Source: Paludibacteraceae bacterium (GTDB lineage Bacteria; Bacteroidota; Bacteroidia; Bacteroidales; Paludibacteraceae). Taken from it: a DNA stretch of 54,382 bases. The notes beneath the pieces are model-generated. The model saw nothing but the letters and a program-made list of their open reading frames with translations, was not told the DNA's origin and did not search any database. Below, in pieces: positions 1 to 11,900 of the stretch. The stretch's first letter is position 1; every line of letters starts with the position of its first letter. Made by a program: the position numbers and the translations under genes. The stretch is from positions 1 to 54,382 of the forward strand of contig JAEEMG010000020.1 of assembly GCA_016283095.1 (NCBI GenBank). Direction: 5' to 3'.

Positions 1-69
1 TGGTATGAGATCCAGATCAAGGAGATCAAGAAGACCTACACAGGCCACTTCACATTGATCAGACAATGA
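1..69 (+). CDS. C-terminal fragment of an unidentified protein
   Basis: An open frame enters from the left edge and ends at TGA 67-69. The last 22 codons read WYEIQIKEIKKTYTGHFTLI followed by RQ. The frame is followed 35 bases later by a strong hairpin terminator, which supports a real gene end. The fragment is too short to assign to a family, and I do not recognise it. Confidence 0.55.
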   Translation, partial: WYEIQIKEIKKTYTGHFTLIRQ

Positions 70-103
70 TGCGGAGACAACAGTTTGTTTTAGATTATAG
101 ATT

Positions 104-133
104 GGGTGTGGATAAAAAATCCACACCCTTTTT
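104..133 (+). terminator. rho-independent terminator
   Basis: GGGTGTGGAT and ATCCACACCC form a perfect 10-bp stem around a short A-rich loop, followed by a T-run. It closes the gene that enters from the left edge. Confidence 0.85.
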
Positions 134-241
134 ATTTTAAGTGTTTGTACATTCAATATTTTGTGAATGTCCGAAAAATAAAAGATGTATTTATTCCTCA
201 TATTTGTTACAAACGACATCAAAAAAAATAAATTTATTCGT

Positions 242-249
242 TAATTTTG
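242..249 (+). promoter_or_regulatory. candidate -7 box for the heptose operon
   Basis: TAATTTTG matches the Bacteroidota -7 consensus TAnnTTTG about 70 bases before the hddA start. I see no TTTG box 19-21 bases upstream, so this is a half-supported promoter. The remaining AT-rich stretch between 134 and 317 shows nothing else. Confidence 0.35.
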
Positions 250-317
250 ACATACAAATACAATAATAGGAATGTATCTTCCGTTATAGAATAGAAAAAG
301 AACTTAAATTAACGACC

Positions 318-1340
318 ATGATATATCGTAGTAAAGCACCGTTGAGACTCGGCCTTGCAGGAGGAGGCACAGACGTCTCTCCATTTTCAGATCTTTATGG
401 AGGAGCTATTCTCAACGCGACCATAAATATGTACGCATATGCCACTATCGAACCTCTTGATAATGGCAAGGTGGAATTTGTCGGACCAGATTGCGATGAA
501 TTTGAGGTTTGTGAGGCGACGGAAAAACTGGCCACCGAAGGTTTCTTCGTTTTGGCTCGTGGAGCTTACAATAGGATAGTGTCTGATTTTACTCATTCTC
601 CACTTTCTTTCCGTATCACATTGCATGTGGATGCACCTGCAGGTTCGGGGCTTGGCACGTCGTCTACTCTTATGGTGGCTATCGTGGGAGCTTTTGCGGA
701 GTGGCTGAAATTGCCTCTTGGTGAGTATGATATCGCACAATTGGCTTATAAGATTGAACGTGAGGATTTGCAGATGGCTGGAGGTAAGCAGGACCAGTAT
801 GCGGCGACATTTGGAGGTGTGAACTTTATGGAGTTTTATGCAGACAATAAGGTGATTGTTAACCCTCTTCGTGTGCGTTGCCAATTCCAGAATGAACTTG
901 CTCATAACCTTCTTCTTTGTTACACTCAGACAAGTCGTGAGTCGGCTAAGATTATCGAAGGTCAGGTGAAAAATGTGAAAGGTAAAAACCAGACATCTAT
1001 AGAGGCTATGCATAAGTTGAAGGAGCAGGCGGTCCAAATGAAAGAGCATTTGCTTAAGGGAGATATTGACGCGATGGGAGAGCTTCTAAACTTTGGCTGG
1101 GAATACAAGAAGAAAATGACAGATGGAATCTCAAATCCGTTTATTGATAAATTGTATGAGACAGCTCTGAAAGCAGGAGCGACGGGAGGCAAAATTTCTG
1201 GTGCAGGTGGTGGAGGATTCATGTTCTTCTATTGCCCTAACTGTACTCGTTTTGCTGTAGAAAAAGCTTTGTCTGAACTTGGTGTGGCCGCAAAAAGATA
1301 TGAGTTTACTTCAAACGGCTTAAAGACTTGGACAATATGA
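318..1340 (+). CDS. hddA: D-glycero-alpha-D-manno-heptose 7-phosphate kinase (HddA-like)
   Basis: This 340-residue GHMP-family kinase is predicted to phosphorylate D,D-heptose 7-phosphate at C1, an early cytoplasmic step toward GDP-heptose for surface glycans. All three GHMP motifs are visible: the N-terminal substrate motif APLRLGLAGGGTD (residues 7-19), the ATP-binding PAGSGLGTSS (about 107-116) and the C-terminal GGKISGAGGGGF (about 292-303). The length fits the family. The stop codon overlaps the start of the next gene, which encodes the following steps, so the two are almost certainly one operon and translationally coupled. The pathway context separates it from other GHMP sugar kinases such as fucokinase, the main alternative. 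A sedoheptulose 7-phosphate isomerase (GmhA) is not in the window and may lie to the left. Confidence 0.88.
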   Translation: MIYRSKAPLRLGLAGGGTDVSPFSDLYGGAILNATINMYAYATIEPLDNGKVEFVGPDCDEFEVCEATEKLATEGFFVLARGAYNRIVSDFTHSPLSFRITLHVDAPAGSGLGTSSTLMVAIVGAFAEWLKLPLGEYDIAQLAYKIEREDLQMAGGKQDQYAATFGGVNFMEFYADNKVIVNPLRVRCQFQNELAHNLLLCYTQTSRESAKIIEGQVKNVKGKNQTSIEAMHKLKEQAVQMKEHLLKGDIDAMGELLNFGWEYKKKMTDGISNPFIDKLYETALKAGATGGKISGAGGGGFMFFYCPNCTRFAVEKALSELGVAAKRYEFTSNGLKTWTI

Positions 1341-2569
1341 TTACTGAAGCGATTATATTGGCAGGAGGTTTTGGCACACGTCTGAAACATGTGCTTGGAA
1401 ATATTCCGAAACCTATGGCTCCTGTCGACGGCAGACCATTCCTCGCTTATTTGTTTGAACGTCTTCGTGGAATTGGAATCACACACGTCATCTTGTCTAC
1501 CGGCTATATGCATGAAAAGGTGCAGGAATATTTCGGTGACAGTTACCGTGACATCACTATCAGTTATGCTCAGGAGACGACACCTCTGTTTACAGGTGGA
1601 GCGATAGCACTCGCGTCGACCTATGCTAAGAGCAATGATATTCTTGTGCTTAATGGAGATACTCTTTTCGACATCGATTTCACAGTTTTTCAGAATTTTC
1701 ATTTCGAAAAGGGAAACAATATCACGATTGCGTTACGCAAGGTGGATAATGTGGAGAGATATGGAGCGGTGCAGGTGGATGACGACGGAAATTTGCTCGA
1801 CTTTGTGGAGAAGGGTAAACTGACAGGAGAAGGGTTTATCAATGGAGGAATTTATATTGTGAAGAAAGATTGGCTGCTTGCACAGGGTATGCCATCAAAA
1901 TTCTCATTTGAGAAGGAGATTCTAGAAATGCCGTCTTTCCGCAAGAATATAGTGGCTTATCCATTTGGCGGATATTTCATAGATATCGGTGTGCCGGAAG
2001 ATTATTATAAAGCACAGCGTGAATTTGGAGATTTGTTCCCGAAAGCTAAATATCTTTTCCTTGATAGAGACGGTACGATCAATAAGAGGGTCGTTGGAGG
2101 CTACGTCACTAAGCCGGAGGAGTTCATCTTCCTAGATGGAGTGAAAGAAGCGTTGGCGATATTCGCGAAGAAATTTGACAAGATCTTCATTGTAACGAAT
2201 CAGCGAGGCATCGGTAAGAAATTGTTTACGGAGCAAGAACTTGAAGAAGTCCATTCCTCAATGATGAAAGATATTGTCGACGCGGGAGGTCGAATCGATA
2301 GGATTTATCATTGCGTTGACCTTACATGTGAGGAGACAGGAAGAAGGAAACCAGAGATAGGCATGGCGAAAGAGGCTAAACGAGATTTTCCCGAAGTTGA
2401 TTTTGCTGAGTCGACGATGATAGGAGATTCAATTTCGGATCTACAATTTGGCTATAAGGCAGGAATGCAGACTGTTTATCTTCTCACTGATGGTGATGCT
2501 CCAATGGAGACAAAAGATTATACAGATAAGTTCTATTCAGACTTGAAAACATTTGCGAAGACATTATAG
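1337..2569 (+). CDS. hddC-gmhB: fused heptose-1-phosphate guanylyltransferase / heptose bisphosphate phosphatase (HddC-GmhB)
   Basis: This is a two-domain fusion of about 410 residues. The N-terminal half is a sugar nucleotidyltransferase: LAGGFGTRLK near residues 8-17, then KPMAPV, and LVLNGDTLFD for the metal-binding loop. The C-terminal half is a HAD phosphatase of the GmhB type: the nucleophile motif FLDRDGTINK with D243 and D245, TNQRGIGK, and the late acidic motif MIGDSISDL. The fusion would remove the C7 phosphate and load the sugar-1-phosphate onto GMP, completing GDP-D,D-heptose. I chose ATG 1337 because it overlaps the hddA TGA as ATGA; an in-frame TTG at 1328 is less likely. A terminator follows. 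The domain assignments are firm; the exact sugar rests on family knowledge and on the neighbouring hddA. Confidence 0.85.
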   Translation: MITEAIILAGGFGTRLKHVLGNIPKPMAPVDGRPFLAYLFERLRGIGITHVILSTGYMHEKVQEYFGDSYRDITISYAQETTPLFTGGAIALASTYAKSNDILVLNGDTLFDIDFTVFQNFHFEKGNNITIALRKVDNVERYGAVQVDDDGNLLDFVEKGKLTGEGFINGGIYIVKKDWLLAQGMPSKFSFEKEILEMPSFRKNIVAYPFGGYFIDIGVPEDYYKAQREFGDLFPKAKYLFLDRDGTINKRVVGGYVTKPEEFIFLDGVKEALAIFAKKFDKIFIVTNQRGIGKKLFTEQELEEVHSSMMKDIVDAGGRIDRIYHCVDLTCEETGRRKPEIGMAKEAKRDFPEVDFAESTMIGDSISDLQFGYKAGMQTVYLLTDGDAPMETKDYTDKFYSDLKTFAKTL

Positions 2570-2588
2570 TAGTTAAGTGATTAGACAA

Positions 2589-2619
2589 GGAGACGCGATT
2601 ATTCGCGTCTCCTTTTTTT
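2589..2619 (+). terminator. rho-independent terminator of the heptose operon
   Basis: GGAGACGCG pairs perfectly with CGCGTCTCC across a six-base loop and is followed by seven T residues. Confidence 0.92.
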
Positions 2620-2732
2620 AGATGATGTATGATGAGAAGATGCATTGATAGGGAAAGAATCGAGAAAAATTGTGTAAAAACAGCTTTATTGTGGAATATC
2701 CCCATTTTTTTATTAAAAAAATCACAAAAAGA

Positions 2733-2763
2733 TTTGCAGGTATAGAAAAAAGTGCTACCTTTG
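2733..2763 (+). promoter_or_regulatory. tRNA-Asp promoter
   Basis: TTTG at 2733-2736, a 19-base spacer and TACCTTTG at 2756-2763 match the Bacteroidota -33/-7 consensus exactly. The tRNA begins 38 bases downstream. Confidence 0.85.
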
Positions 2764-2801
2764 CACTCGCAATCAGGAAATGAGAGCAGACATAACGAAA
2801 T

Positions 2802-2875
2802 GGTGTGGTAGTTCAGCTGGTTAGAATACATGCCTGTCACGCATGGGGTCGCGGGTTCGAGTCCCGTCCATACCG
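2802..2875 (+). tRNA. tRNA-Asp (anticodon GTC)
   Basis: A complete cloverleaf can be drawn. The acceptor stem pairs GGTGTGG with CCATACC, with one G-U pair. The anticodon stem CATGC/GCATG encloses loop CTGTCAC, giving anticodon GTC. The T-arm is GCGGG/CCCGT-like around TTCGAGT. The discriminator base is G, and no CCA is encoded after it. Confidence 0.95.
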
Positions 2876-2880
2876 CAAAA

Positions 2881-2906
2881 GGAGTTCGATAATGAACTCC
2901 TTTTTT
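2881..2906 (+). terminator. terminator after tRNA-Asp
   Basis: GGAGTTC pairs with GAACTCC around GATAAT, followed by six T residues, starting five bases after the tRNA. Confidence 0.9.
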
Positions 2907-2921
2907 GTTTGTATATGTAAT

Positions 2922-2950
2922 AAAAAAGGTCGGTGTGTGAACACCGACCT
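2922..2950 (-). terminator. terminator of the adhesin operon
   Basis: AGGTCGGTGT pairs with ACACCGACCT around a four-base loop. Read on the minus strand the stem is followed by a T-run. It lies 33 bases past the adhesin stop codon. Confidence 0.88.
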
Positions 2951-2982
2951 AATTTTATAATAGGAAACGTCTTATTGACCCA

Positions 2983-5900
2983 TTAAACCCCAATCTGCTT
3001 TTTTATAATCTTGAAATTCTCCTTATTATCCACCACTATGAAATATGTGCCACTGATATATTCATTCATCGAAATCTGGACAGATCCGTTGAACGACACA
3101 ACAAGAAGCGTTCTTCCAAGCTCGTCTATTAACATTGCGTTATGGTCGGATTTATCCGTCGAACTGACTGTGACAAAGTCTGTCACTAGGGTAGGGAAGA
3201 TATTGATGAAATGATGATCGACAAATGTCAAATCAAAACCTTCCTTACCATATTCTGACCAATCATCCGCCAATGCCATCGACACATTGAAGCTTCTCAA
3301 AGAAGATTCAGAAATATAAAGTGAAGTATCACGGACTGTCTGTTGACAGAAACCATCAGAAACGGTCAAAGAAATAGGATAATAGCCTCCATTATAATAG
3401 TAGCAGCTTGGAGACTTTATTTCGCTTGTAAGTCCGTCCAATCCGTTTCTTCCTCCATATTTTTTAGAAAGCTCCAAATTCAAAGGCTCTTCAAGAACCC
3501 ATTTATAAGACATCTCGCCTTCAATATTGGAAGAGACAACAGGGATGAACTGAACCCTATCACCCTGACTGATCTGATTGACTCCATTTTCGCCTACCTT
3601 AATCGCTGGTTTGTTCTCTATTGACATCGCGAATGTAACATCAATAGCGTCTACTTTAAGAGTAACAGGACGAGTAACAGACAAACCACGTGCGGTATCG
3701 TGTCTTGTGACGTATAATGTGACAATGTCACTTGGCAATCTTCTGTTTCCAGTACTATCCATTTCATATACACGTACACTATTTGAGTAATCCACCAAAG
3801 ATTTTTCCGTAATTGTTGAGGATCCACACCATACAGATACATTGCTGTTACTTTCAACTTTATAGGAATATAAATACTTGTTATTTATAGCCACTTGAGC
3901 ATTATTTGAATTTCCGGATACCAATCCGAATCTCAAACAATTTGCTTTGCTGTCATTCAAGCAAACAAAAGTATCGGTGTTTGTCCAATCAATCTGATCA
4001 TCTGTTATTGGTTCAATATTGGCTGTGAAGAGTTTTACAAATGAGATTGTGTCCGCTCCACACGCACTTTCAGCAATATATCTGTAATACACTAGTGATG
4101 TCGTGTCAGCTACAAGCATAGAGTCATTATCTGTAGATTCTGTCTGCCAATCCATCTGATTATAGCTCTTCTGCCAATAAGTGTGGTCAGCGTTGTAAGC
4201 AGAATCGACGAGATACATTTCCATCACCTCTGCGTTAGGGATCCATTGGTATTCCTCATGTTGCTTATAAACCAATCCCATCTCTTTCATCGTTTCTTCT
4301 GACAATCCGCTCTCTATCTGTGCGACGCTTGGCAATGGCCTGATGCTCAAAGTAAGCTCATTGCTGATAGACTTATACACTCCATCCGTCGCTACTCTTC
4401 TATAAGTGGTCGCCACATCGATAGCGGATGGTGTATAGCTCTTTTCTGTAGCACCTTCTATGCTGATGAAATCAGGAGTCCTCTCATTCTTATATTGCCA
4501 CTGGTAAGAGGCATTACCAAGGCCGCCTTCCAATTCAGTCACCACTATTGGAGGAACTCCCGCACTACCACAGATCATCGAGTCACCGTCGAAACTTATG
4601 ACACCACCACGGAGTGGGTTGATTCTGTATGCACTTACACAGTGATCTGAATTGGCAATAAGCATCAGGATGCTATCCTTATACATTTCCGCATTATATG
4701 GCAAAACTGTAATGTTGCTCGATACAACTGGCAAAACGCCGTTTCCCTCAAAGTAATAGCCCGCATCAAAATCCTTTCCTCTCTCTATTACCATAGATAC
4801 GGAAGAATCCTGCATGTTGCTGATAATCTCCAACGCCAAATTTCCTTCGTAATCATACTGCTCCACTTTAGTTCCGAATATAGTCACAACATTTGATGTG
4901 TCTGATTCACATCCGTTGTTTGCGATTCTTCTGATGAACATCGTATCTTCAGCAACTAAAGCCAAATCCTTGCTTTGTTTTAGTTCCTCTTTCCATGTTT
5001 GGTTGTCGTTGCTCACATACCACTTGTAGTTGATTTTGTCCGCATGTGGTCCATTTTGGGATTCACCCTCAATTTCCACATATCTTCCATTACAAGGTGT
5101 GATGTTATCGCAACTGATATGATTAGCGTCCGAATCCAAAGCTACAGAATGGTGAGCGTACACTTTAATCTCTTCACTCTTACATATCATTCCTGTAGTG
5201 TCGACGATGACATGAGCCATTCGCATTTCAAGAGAATCGCCTTCAAACTCGTCAATGGTGCGGAACGTCATGTTCTTTGTGTCGAATATCTCATGAGTTG
5301 AAGAGTTCCATACAGTATAGTAGTCGTTATCTGTGAATACGACGCCTTCTGCTGTGTTTATATTAAACTTGCGGTTGGCACATTTGAAGTCATTGAACAC
5401 AAGTACATTCTTCGTCACATCTATCTTCTCTCTCACATCGATATGGACAGCGTTTGAAGTGTCCACTCCACACATATCGGAAACAATTCTTCTATAAGAG
5501 ATTCCGTATTTCGGTTTGACTACCTCCAAATCTTCATCAGACTGGTCAGAAAGGGTTTCCCATTCAACATCATCGTACGAATATTGCCATATGAATGTCT
5601 TTGTTCCGTTACCACCGCTGATAGTACCTCCTTTCACAGTATAATCTTCTCCATAGCATACTGTTGCTGGAGCTTCAAGAACACCCTGGTTCAAATCAGG
5701 AAGACTGTCCACATTGAACTTGGTCGTCTCGCTCTGACATCCTGTCTCATTGTCAATAGAAAAGACTCCGTATTCGTCAACAATCATTGTCGTTACTCGT
5801 TTGATTGTCTTCTCTGTAGCTTCACTCTCCCAAGTTATAGAGTCTCCATTTTCAGTTTCCACAAATGTGCCGAAGATATAAGTCTTCTCTATCTTCTCAG

Positions 5901-8900
5901 GCACTACCTTAACAACTACAGTTTGGGCATCACAACTGTCATTGTCCTGATATATGCCAGGAGCGTCATTGCGTCGATACAAGACATAATCCAGAGGCTC
6001 GCTCTCTACAGTTCCGCAACCGAGTTTTCCATCTGAGTATTCGCAGATGACACTTACTTTTACATTTTTGTTAAGAGTCTGATTATAGATAGTGTCCTCA
6101 AACGCAAGGTCAAGAGTGGTTTTCTTTGTCGATAATTCCACATATTCGCCTCCATCAATAGACAATTTCCATGTATAGCTAATTCCGTTCTCCTCAAATG
6201 TACCTCCTGTTGGCTCAGTTGTAGAGATAACAGGAAGGTCGTCTCCTGAGCAATAACCGGTTTTTCCATCCTGATCATCACTCAACATTCCTGGCTTCAT
6301 TTCATCGAAATACGACAACACAGCCACATTAGAGTATCTTACTCTTGATGAATCGTTAGTCGCCACACGGCGGAAATATGTAGTTTTGCCTGTCATAAGT
6401 TTCAATGGATCGACATATGTATTCACAAGTTTGGCACTCAATCCAATACTGTCTGAATTTTCAATGTCCACCCACTTTACGCTATCCTGCGACCACTGCC
6501 ATCTGTAAGTCCATTTCATTTCAGCATATTTAGGAGATATCCATTCTCCGCTTGCCACCTCGATATTGTCTATGCCTTTGAAGTCAGCGCCAAAACATAC
6601 CTTCTGATTTTCCGAAATCAGGCCTCCTTTACTTGCTGTTCCGACTGCTACAGGGATCTGTAATGATGATGACCAGCAATCTTCATATAGACTTTTCTTG
6701 CTTTTCCTTTTCATATAGATATTCGGATCATCCATAAGTCTGACGGACACATTTTCGTCAATAGTGAAACCGACAAACTGTTTGTTTGTTTCAAATGTAT
6801 CTTTGAACGTACTGTCAAGACTCCATTTGCAATCGAAAGCTTCTCTTGAAGAATCCCATACGACAAGACTATCTCCGAACTCAAAACCTTTACTCATTCT
6901 ATCCTGTATATCTGTCTTGCCAGGTTCAAGTGCGAACATGGAGATAGAGGACATGCTTCCCACCTCATCACTTACCGATAATACAAGTTTGTTTGAGTAG
7001 ACGCTAGAACATCCGTCAGAGACTCCACGTCTTACGTAATATGTCTGGTTCATCAATCCTTCTATTCCTTCTCCAGGATAAAAAGATCTGGCAAAATCAT
7101 TGTCTTCGACGGAATTGATCATACGGACTGTATCATAATCTGTACCATCCACACTGTATTCAAACCATGTGTATATTCCTCCCTCATATTCAGGATCATA
7201 CAATCCTGGTCCGAAATATTTGTTTGGATTTCTCCATATTTCCAATACGACACTTGACGGATCCATTTCGTCGCCATACACAGATTCTGCAATATCCCCT
7301 TTGCAGTAGTATATCTTGTCGCTTGATATTGTACCTGTAATTGATGTCAGAGTAAGAGGATTGGACGTCATTGTTGGCACGATGTTGATTGCGACGACGT
7401 TGCTCTCCATCGACACCTCATTGCCTGCGACTTCAAATTCAGCGATTCTCTTCAACTCTACAATCTTCTTTCTTCCCTTAGCGTTCTTTAATGCATCCCT
7501 TTCTAGATTGCAAGTGTCAAGATTTATATTTTTTCCTGTAGCATACAATTCATTTATTCCACCCACTGGTTTCCAGTTCCCTGTCACAGGTTCGTCGTCT
7601 TCATTATGTTCAGTGATTCTGTAATACCACACGTATCTCTTGGCATTCAGAGGATTGCTTTCTGACAATATCTCAATGTCAGTTGTTCCCGAGCACACCC
7701 AAAAATTATCCTCATTCTCTGCATTAATAAAGATATTTCCGCTTGTGTTTTTGCTTGCCGTAATGTACAAAGTGTCGCTGTTGTAGCTCAAACATCCGTT
7801 AAGATATTTCTTAGCATAATACACAAACAATTTGCTATGCTGGTTAATTCCTGTGACATTTAATGAATTTTTCGTCACATACAATTCTCTGACTTTAGTC
7901 GTATCAAGGGTTTGCCATGCTTCATTATACCAAACGTACTGGCTTGCATCAGCCTCTCCGTTAGGCATACCCCACATAGTGGCTACGTTACCGTCCGATA
8001 CAACTGCGTCATATCTGATATCTTCTGCTTTGATCTCAACAATATCGTTTACTCCGACTCGTTTTGCGACACTTTCAAGAGTGCTGCCACATCCATCTGT
8101 CACTACTCTCTTGTAGAAAGTGGTCTCATACAAAGTGTCTCTCTTTGTGTAGTTTTGCAATGTCGCCGACGGAATTGCCTCCCACAAATCCGAATCTCTG
8201 TTTGTTGTCTTATACCACTGATACTGATATGGAGATGACACATTTCCTCCTGTTGTCGCTTTTCCTATAATTCTGTCATTTGTCATTCCATAACATACAA
8301 GCGTCTCAGAAATATCAATTCCTTCATCTTTCAATGGCTCGTAGTATTCAATCTTGTATTCCGTCGAGTACTTCGCTGCACCCTTGTAATCTCCTGTACT
8401 TGAAACGATAGCTCTGAATGTTGTCGTTGTAGACAATCCTTCCGATATTATAAACTGGAATATAGTTCCTCCTGCTAATTTTACTGGGTCCTCGATTGAA
8501 AATTTGAATGGCAATGAACTAGTGTTGCTGAATGATATCCAGTCTCCTTCATCGCTCTTATATTGCCATGTGATGGCATACTCTCCGCTTCCTCCGTTCA
8601 CGCCAGATATCTGTAGAGTATGTTTGTCCTCGTTCGGACATCTAACTTTGGCTTGTGTTGTCGCCATCAAATCACCAATACTCAACTCCTCATACAACTT
8701 GAAGTCATACGAAGTCACAGCACTTGCACAGTGTCCTCCTGTTGTCGACACCTTGCGTACATATATAGTGTTGTCTCCCACCGCAAAATCTCCATCAACA
8801 ATTGCATGTGCTCCTCCAGTAGAAAAGAACGGCATATCGTCTTCGCTTACTCCCCACTCATAGCGATAGCCAGCGTAGCTGTTCTTTGGAGAGAAATTCA

Positions 8901-11900
8901 GGCTGTTTATTGTTCCGTTAATCACATTACTGCTTCTTAAAGCGACCTCAGGAGCTGTTGGAAGATCCTCCACTTCAAGAGTAAATGATTTGCTATATGT
9001 TTCTGATCCACAATCACTCGTTCCTTTAACTCGGAAATAGTATTTCCCTTTTGCTCCTGTATAGTAGGAAGTTTTCAACACCAAAGTGGTTTCTACTTGC
9101 TCCTTTATGTTAGTCTCTGCAATAGGAGCCCAGTTAGTTCCGTCTTTACTTTCCAACCAGCTGATCTCATCTTTTACGTCAAGATCAGCATCCACGTTCA
9201 AAGTGATTTCTTTGTCACTTCCTACGCACACAGCCATAGATCTTGATCTGTCACTCTGCTGGTAGACGTTGCCAAGCACCACTCCCTTCTTGCCTATCAG
9301 TTTGAATTCATGGCTGAAAATATACGCAGGCTTCATAGCAGCGTCGTACAAATAGCTTATTTTGCATTGGTAAACAGAAGTGTCTCCTGCTTTTGCTGTC
9401 GCCATATATATTGAATCCTTTTCTGCTTGCCACTCTCCATTTCTATACCAGGAGTATGTGACATCTTTTGATGTCAAGACTTTTAATCCATACGAAGGTA
9501 GAGCGGCAATGGATAGTTTTACCTCTGATCCTCCGCACACTTCTGCTTGATCGTCATCCTTTGCGGCATCGCATAAAATGCTTGGCTGATCCTCAAATCC
9601 TGCAGTCTGTGTGATGGTAACACTATTGTTCGCTGTACATCCTGTTCCTGAAACAGTTCTTTCTACGTTGATGGTTAAAATTCCATTTGTACTGAAATCC
9701 GAACCGCTGACAGAAATAGAAAAGTTTCCTTCCGCTTCATCTTTGATTGTCCCCTTATCTGTCGTATACCAATAAGTGAAATTGTCAGTAGTCACCTTGT
9801 CTCCATTTTCAGCAGTCGGAGTGATGACCACCTTTGTAAGACCAGCATCCTCCTCAATCACAGATGGCGACGCTGTTAGTTTGAACTCTGCTGTCTCTGC
9901 CTGGTACAACTGGATCTTGTCTGTCTTCTGAGAATATGTCTCGTTATTATGACATATCGATGTGTCTCTCACTACAGCGTATAGGTTGTGCATTCCGGCA
10001 GAATCCAATCTGTCGATATATTCCTCATCACTCTTGCCGAATCCTACAGTCTTGCTGACAAGCTGTTTGGATCCGTCGTAGATGGTATATTTGTATTCAG
10101 CCTCACTGGCTCCCTTCATTCCGCTGATAGTCAAGGAGACGCCATTGCCATAGCAGACTGTTTCTTTGTCCGCTGTCAATACGGCACCGCTGATATTGTC
10201 GTATGTGACCACCTTGATAGAGTCAAGGATGGACTGGCATGTGTTGCCGTTTTCAATCTCCTCGCTTTTTCGTAATACAGTATATGTCTTTCCTGGCGTC
10301 GGCATCATGAAGTTGAATGATGCGTTATTGCTGTATGATTGAGATTTGCCGTCCACATACCATGTGTAATTGTTGGCTATGTTGTCAATGCTCTCCTGCT
10401 GGATATTGGCAAAAGAATGTACTATTCCTGCGCATACCTTCTGCCCGTCTGCCAATTTGCTTCCATCTACAGCCAACTCGAAATGTCTCAATGAATCTTG
10501 CAACTTGCCATCTTCGATTTCATATGTGAATGTCTTTTCACATTTAGAGTCGTTTACAGTCACATTGTACTCGAATCCACCAGATTTTGGAATGTCGATT
10601 TCAGTTGTATAACCTTCTACTCCGTTGATCTTGTATGTATAGTCGGCGTTGACTCTAACAACAGAGACCTCCATCTTCTTTCCTCTAACTCTACAATCTC
10701 CTTCCTTCACCATCGGTTTCAAGTTGGCTCCACTTGTAATGGAGATTCCCTTGCTTGATACCGTCTTTCCACAGAAATCCACGTTGACATAGACGATGGT
10801 GTCTTTTGTGATTATTATTGGATATGGAGAGAGGGATGTGGAAGAGAAGATATTTTTATTCTTTCCTCCTGCATACCAATAATTGACAGCAGTATTTGTT
10901 TTTTCTATCTGAGCTGTAAAATCAGCATCCACACTTCCGTTGAGGATTACTGTGTCTCCATAGCACACATAGGTATTTGTATTCAATTCGATCATTGGAT
11001 CTGAATATGGCATGACTACAAATGCCGCACTAGTGTCTGACATCACGCCAGCTCCCTTCTTACTCGTCGCAATTCTTCTGATATAGACTTTTTTATCTAT
11101 AACTTGGTTCCATGTGCCGGCTTCTACTTTGGAATCTGTCAATGTCTTGGAACTTCCGTCAATCATTGCAGTATAGGTCGTGTCATCATAACTGTAAATC
11201 CACAAATATGAGAGTGTAGCACCTTCGCCAAAGCCTCCAGAAACAGAGCCTCCTGTGATAAGAGGATTCCTAGATCCTTTGCAGACGTATAAAGTATCTT
11301 TGTCTATGTGGTTTCCTACAAGTGCTCCAACCCTTTTGACAAGCACATTCAGAATATCACTTTCACATTGGTGGCCTCTGTTGCTCTTCTTCTTAATGAA
11401 ATAAGCCTGCTCACTTTTTGAAGTAAGCAATATCTCCACTCCGTGACTGCTGATTTTCTCATAGTCATATCCATTCGTGCTATACAGATATTGGCTTGTC
11501 GAATAGTTGTTGTCACTCTTGTCTATATTCAGATATCCTATCACACCTTCTGGAATCACAATTTCAACTTGGTTCTGCAGTTCATTGTACTCGTATGTGG
11601 CGTTAGTACAAATGACATTGTTTGGATCCAGCTTTGGATGCTCCTCGAAAGTAAGAGTCTCTTTCAAATCCACCTTTGTTCCACATCCGTCAGTCACCGT
11701 GATATTAGCGTCGTATGCAGAAGCTGTATCCGAAAAGACATTGTAAGTCGCATTCAGAATCATTCCTTTATACTCCTCCTCGTTTTCCAAGAACGAACAG
11801 TTAAATTGGAGAGCTGCGTCATTCGACACCCATTTATATCCGGCAAGAGCATCTGAACTCATTGTTTGGTTGAAAGTCACGTTCAAGTCAACTTCCTGAG

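Noticed and set aside
2484-2840. Minus-strand frame of 118 codons
   Set aside because: It spans a terminator, a tRNA promoter and part of tRNA-Asp.
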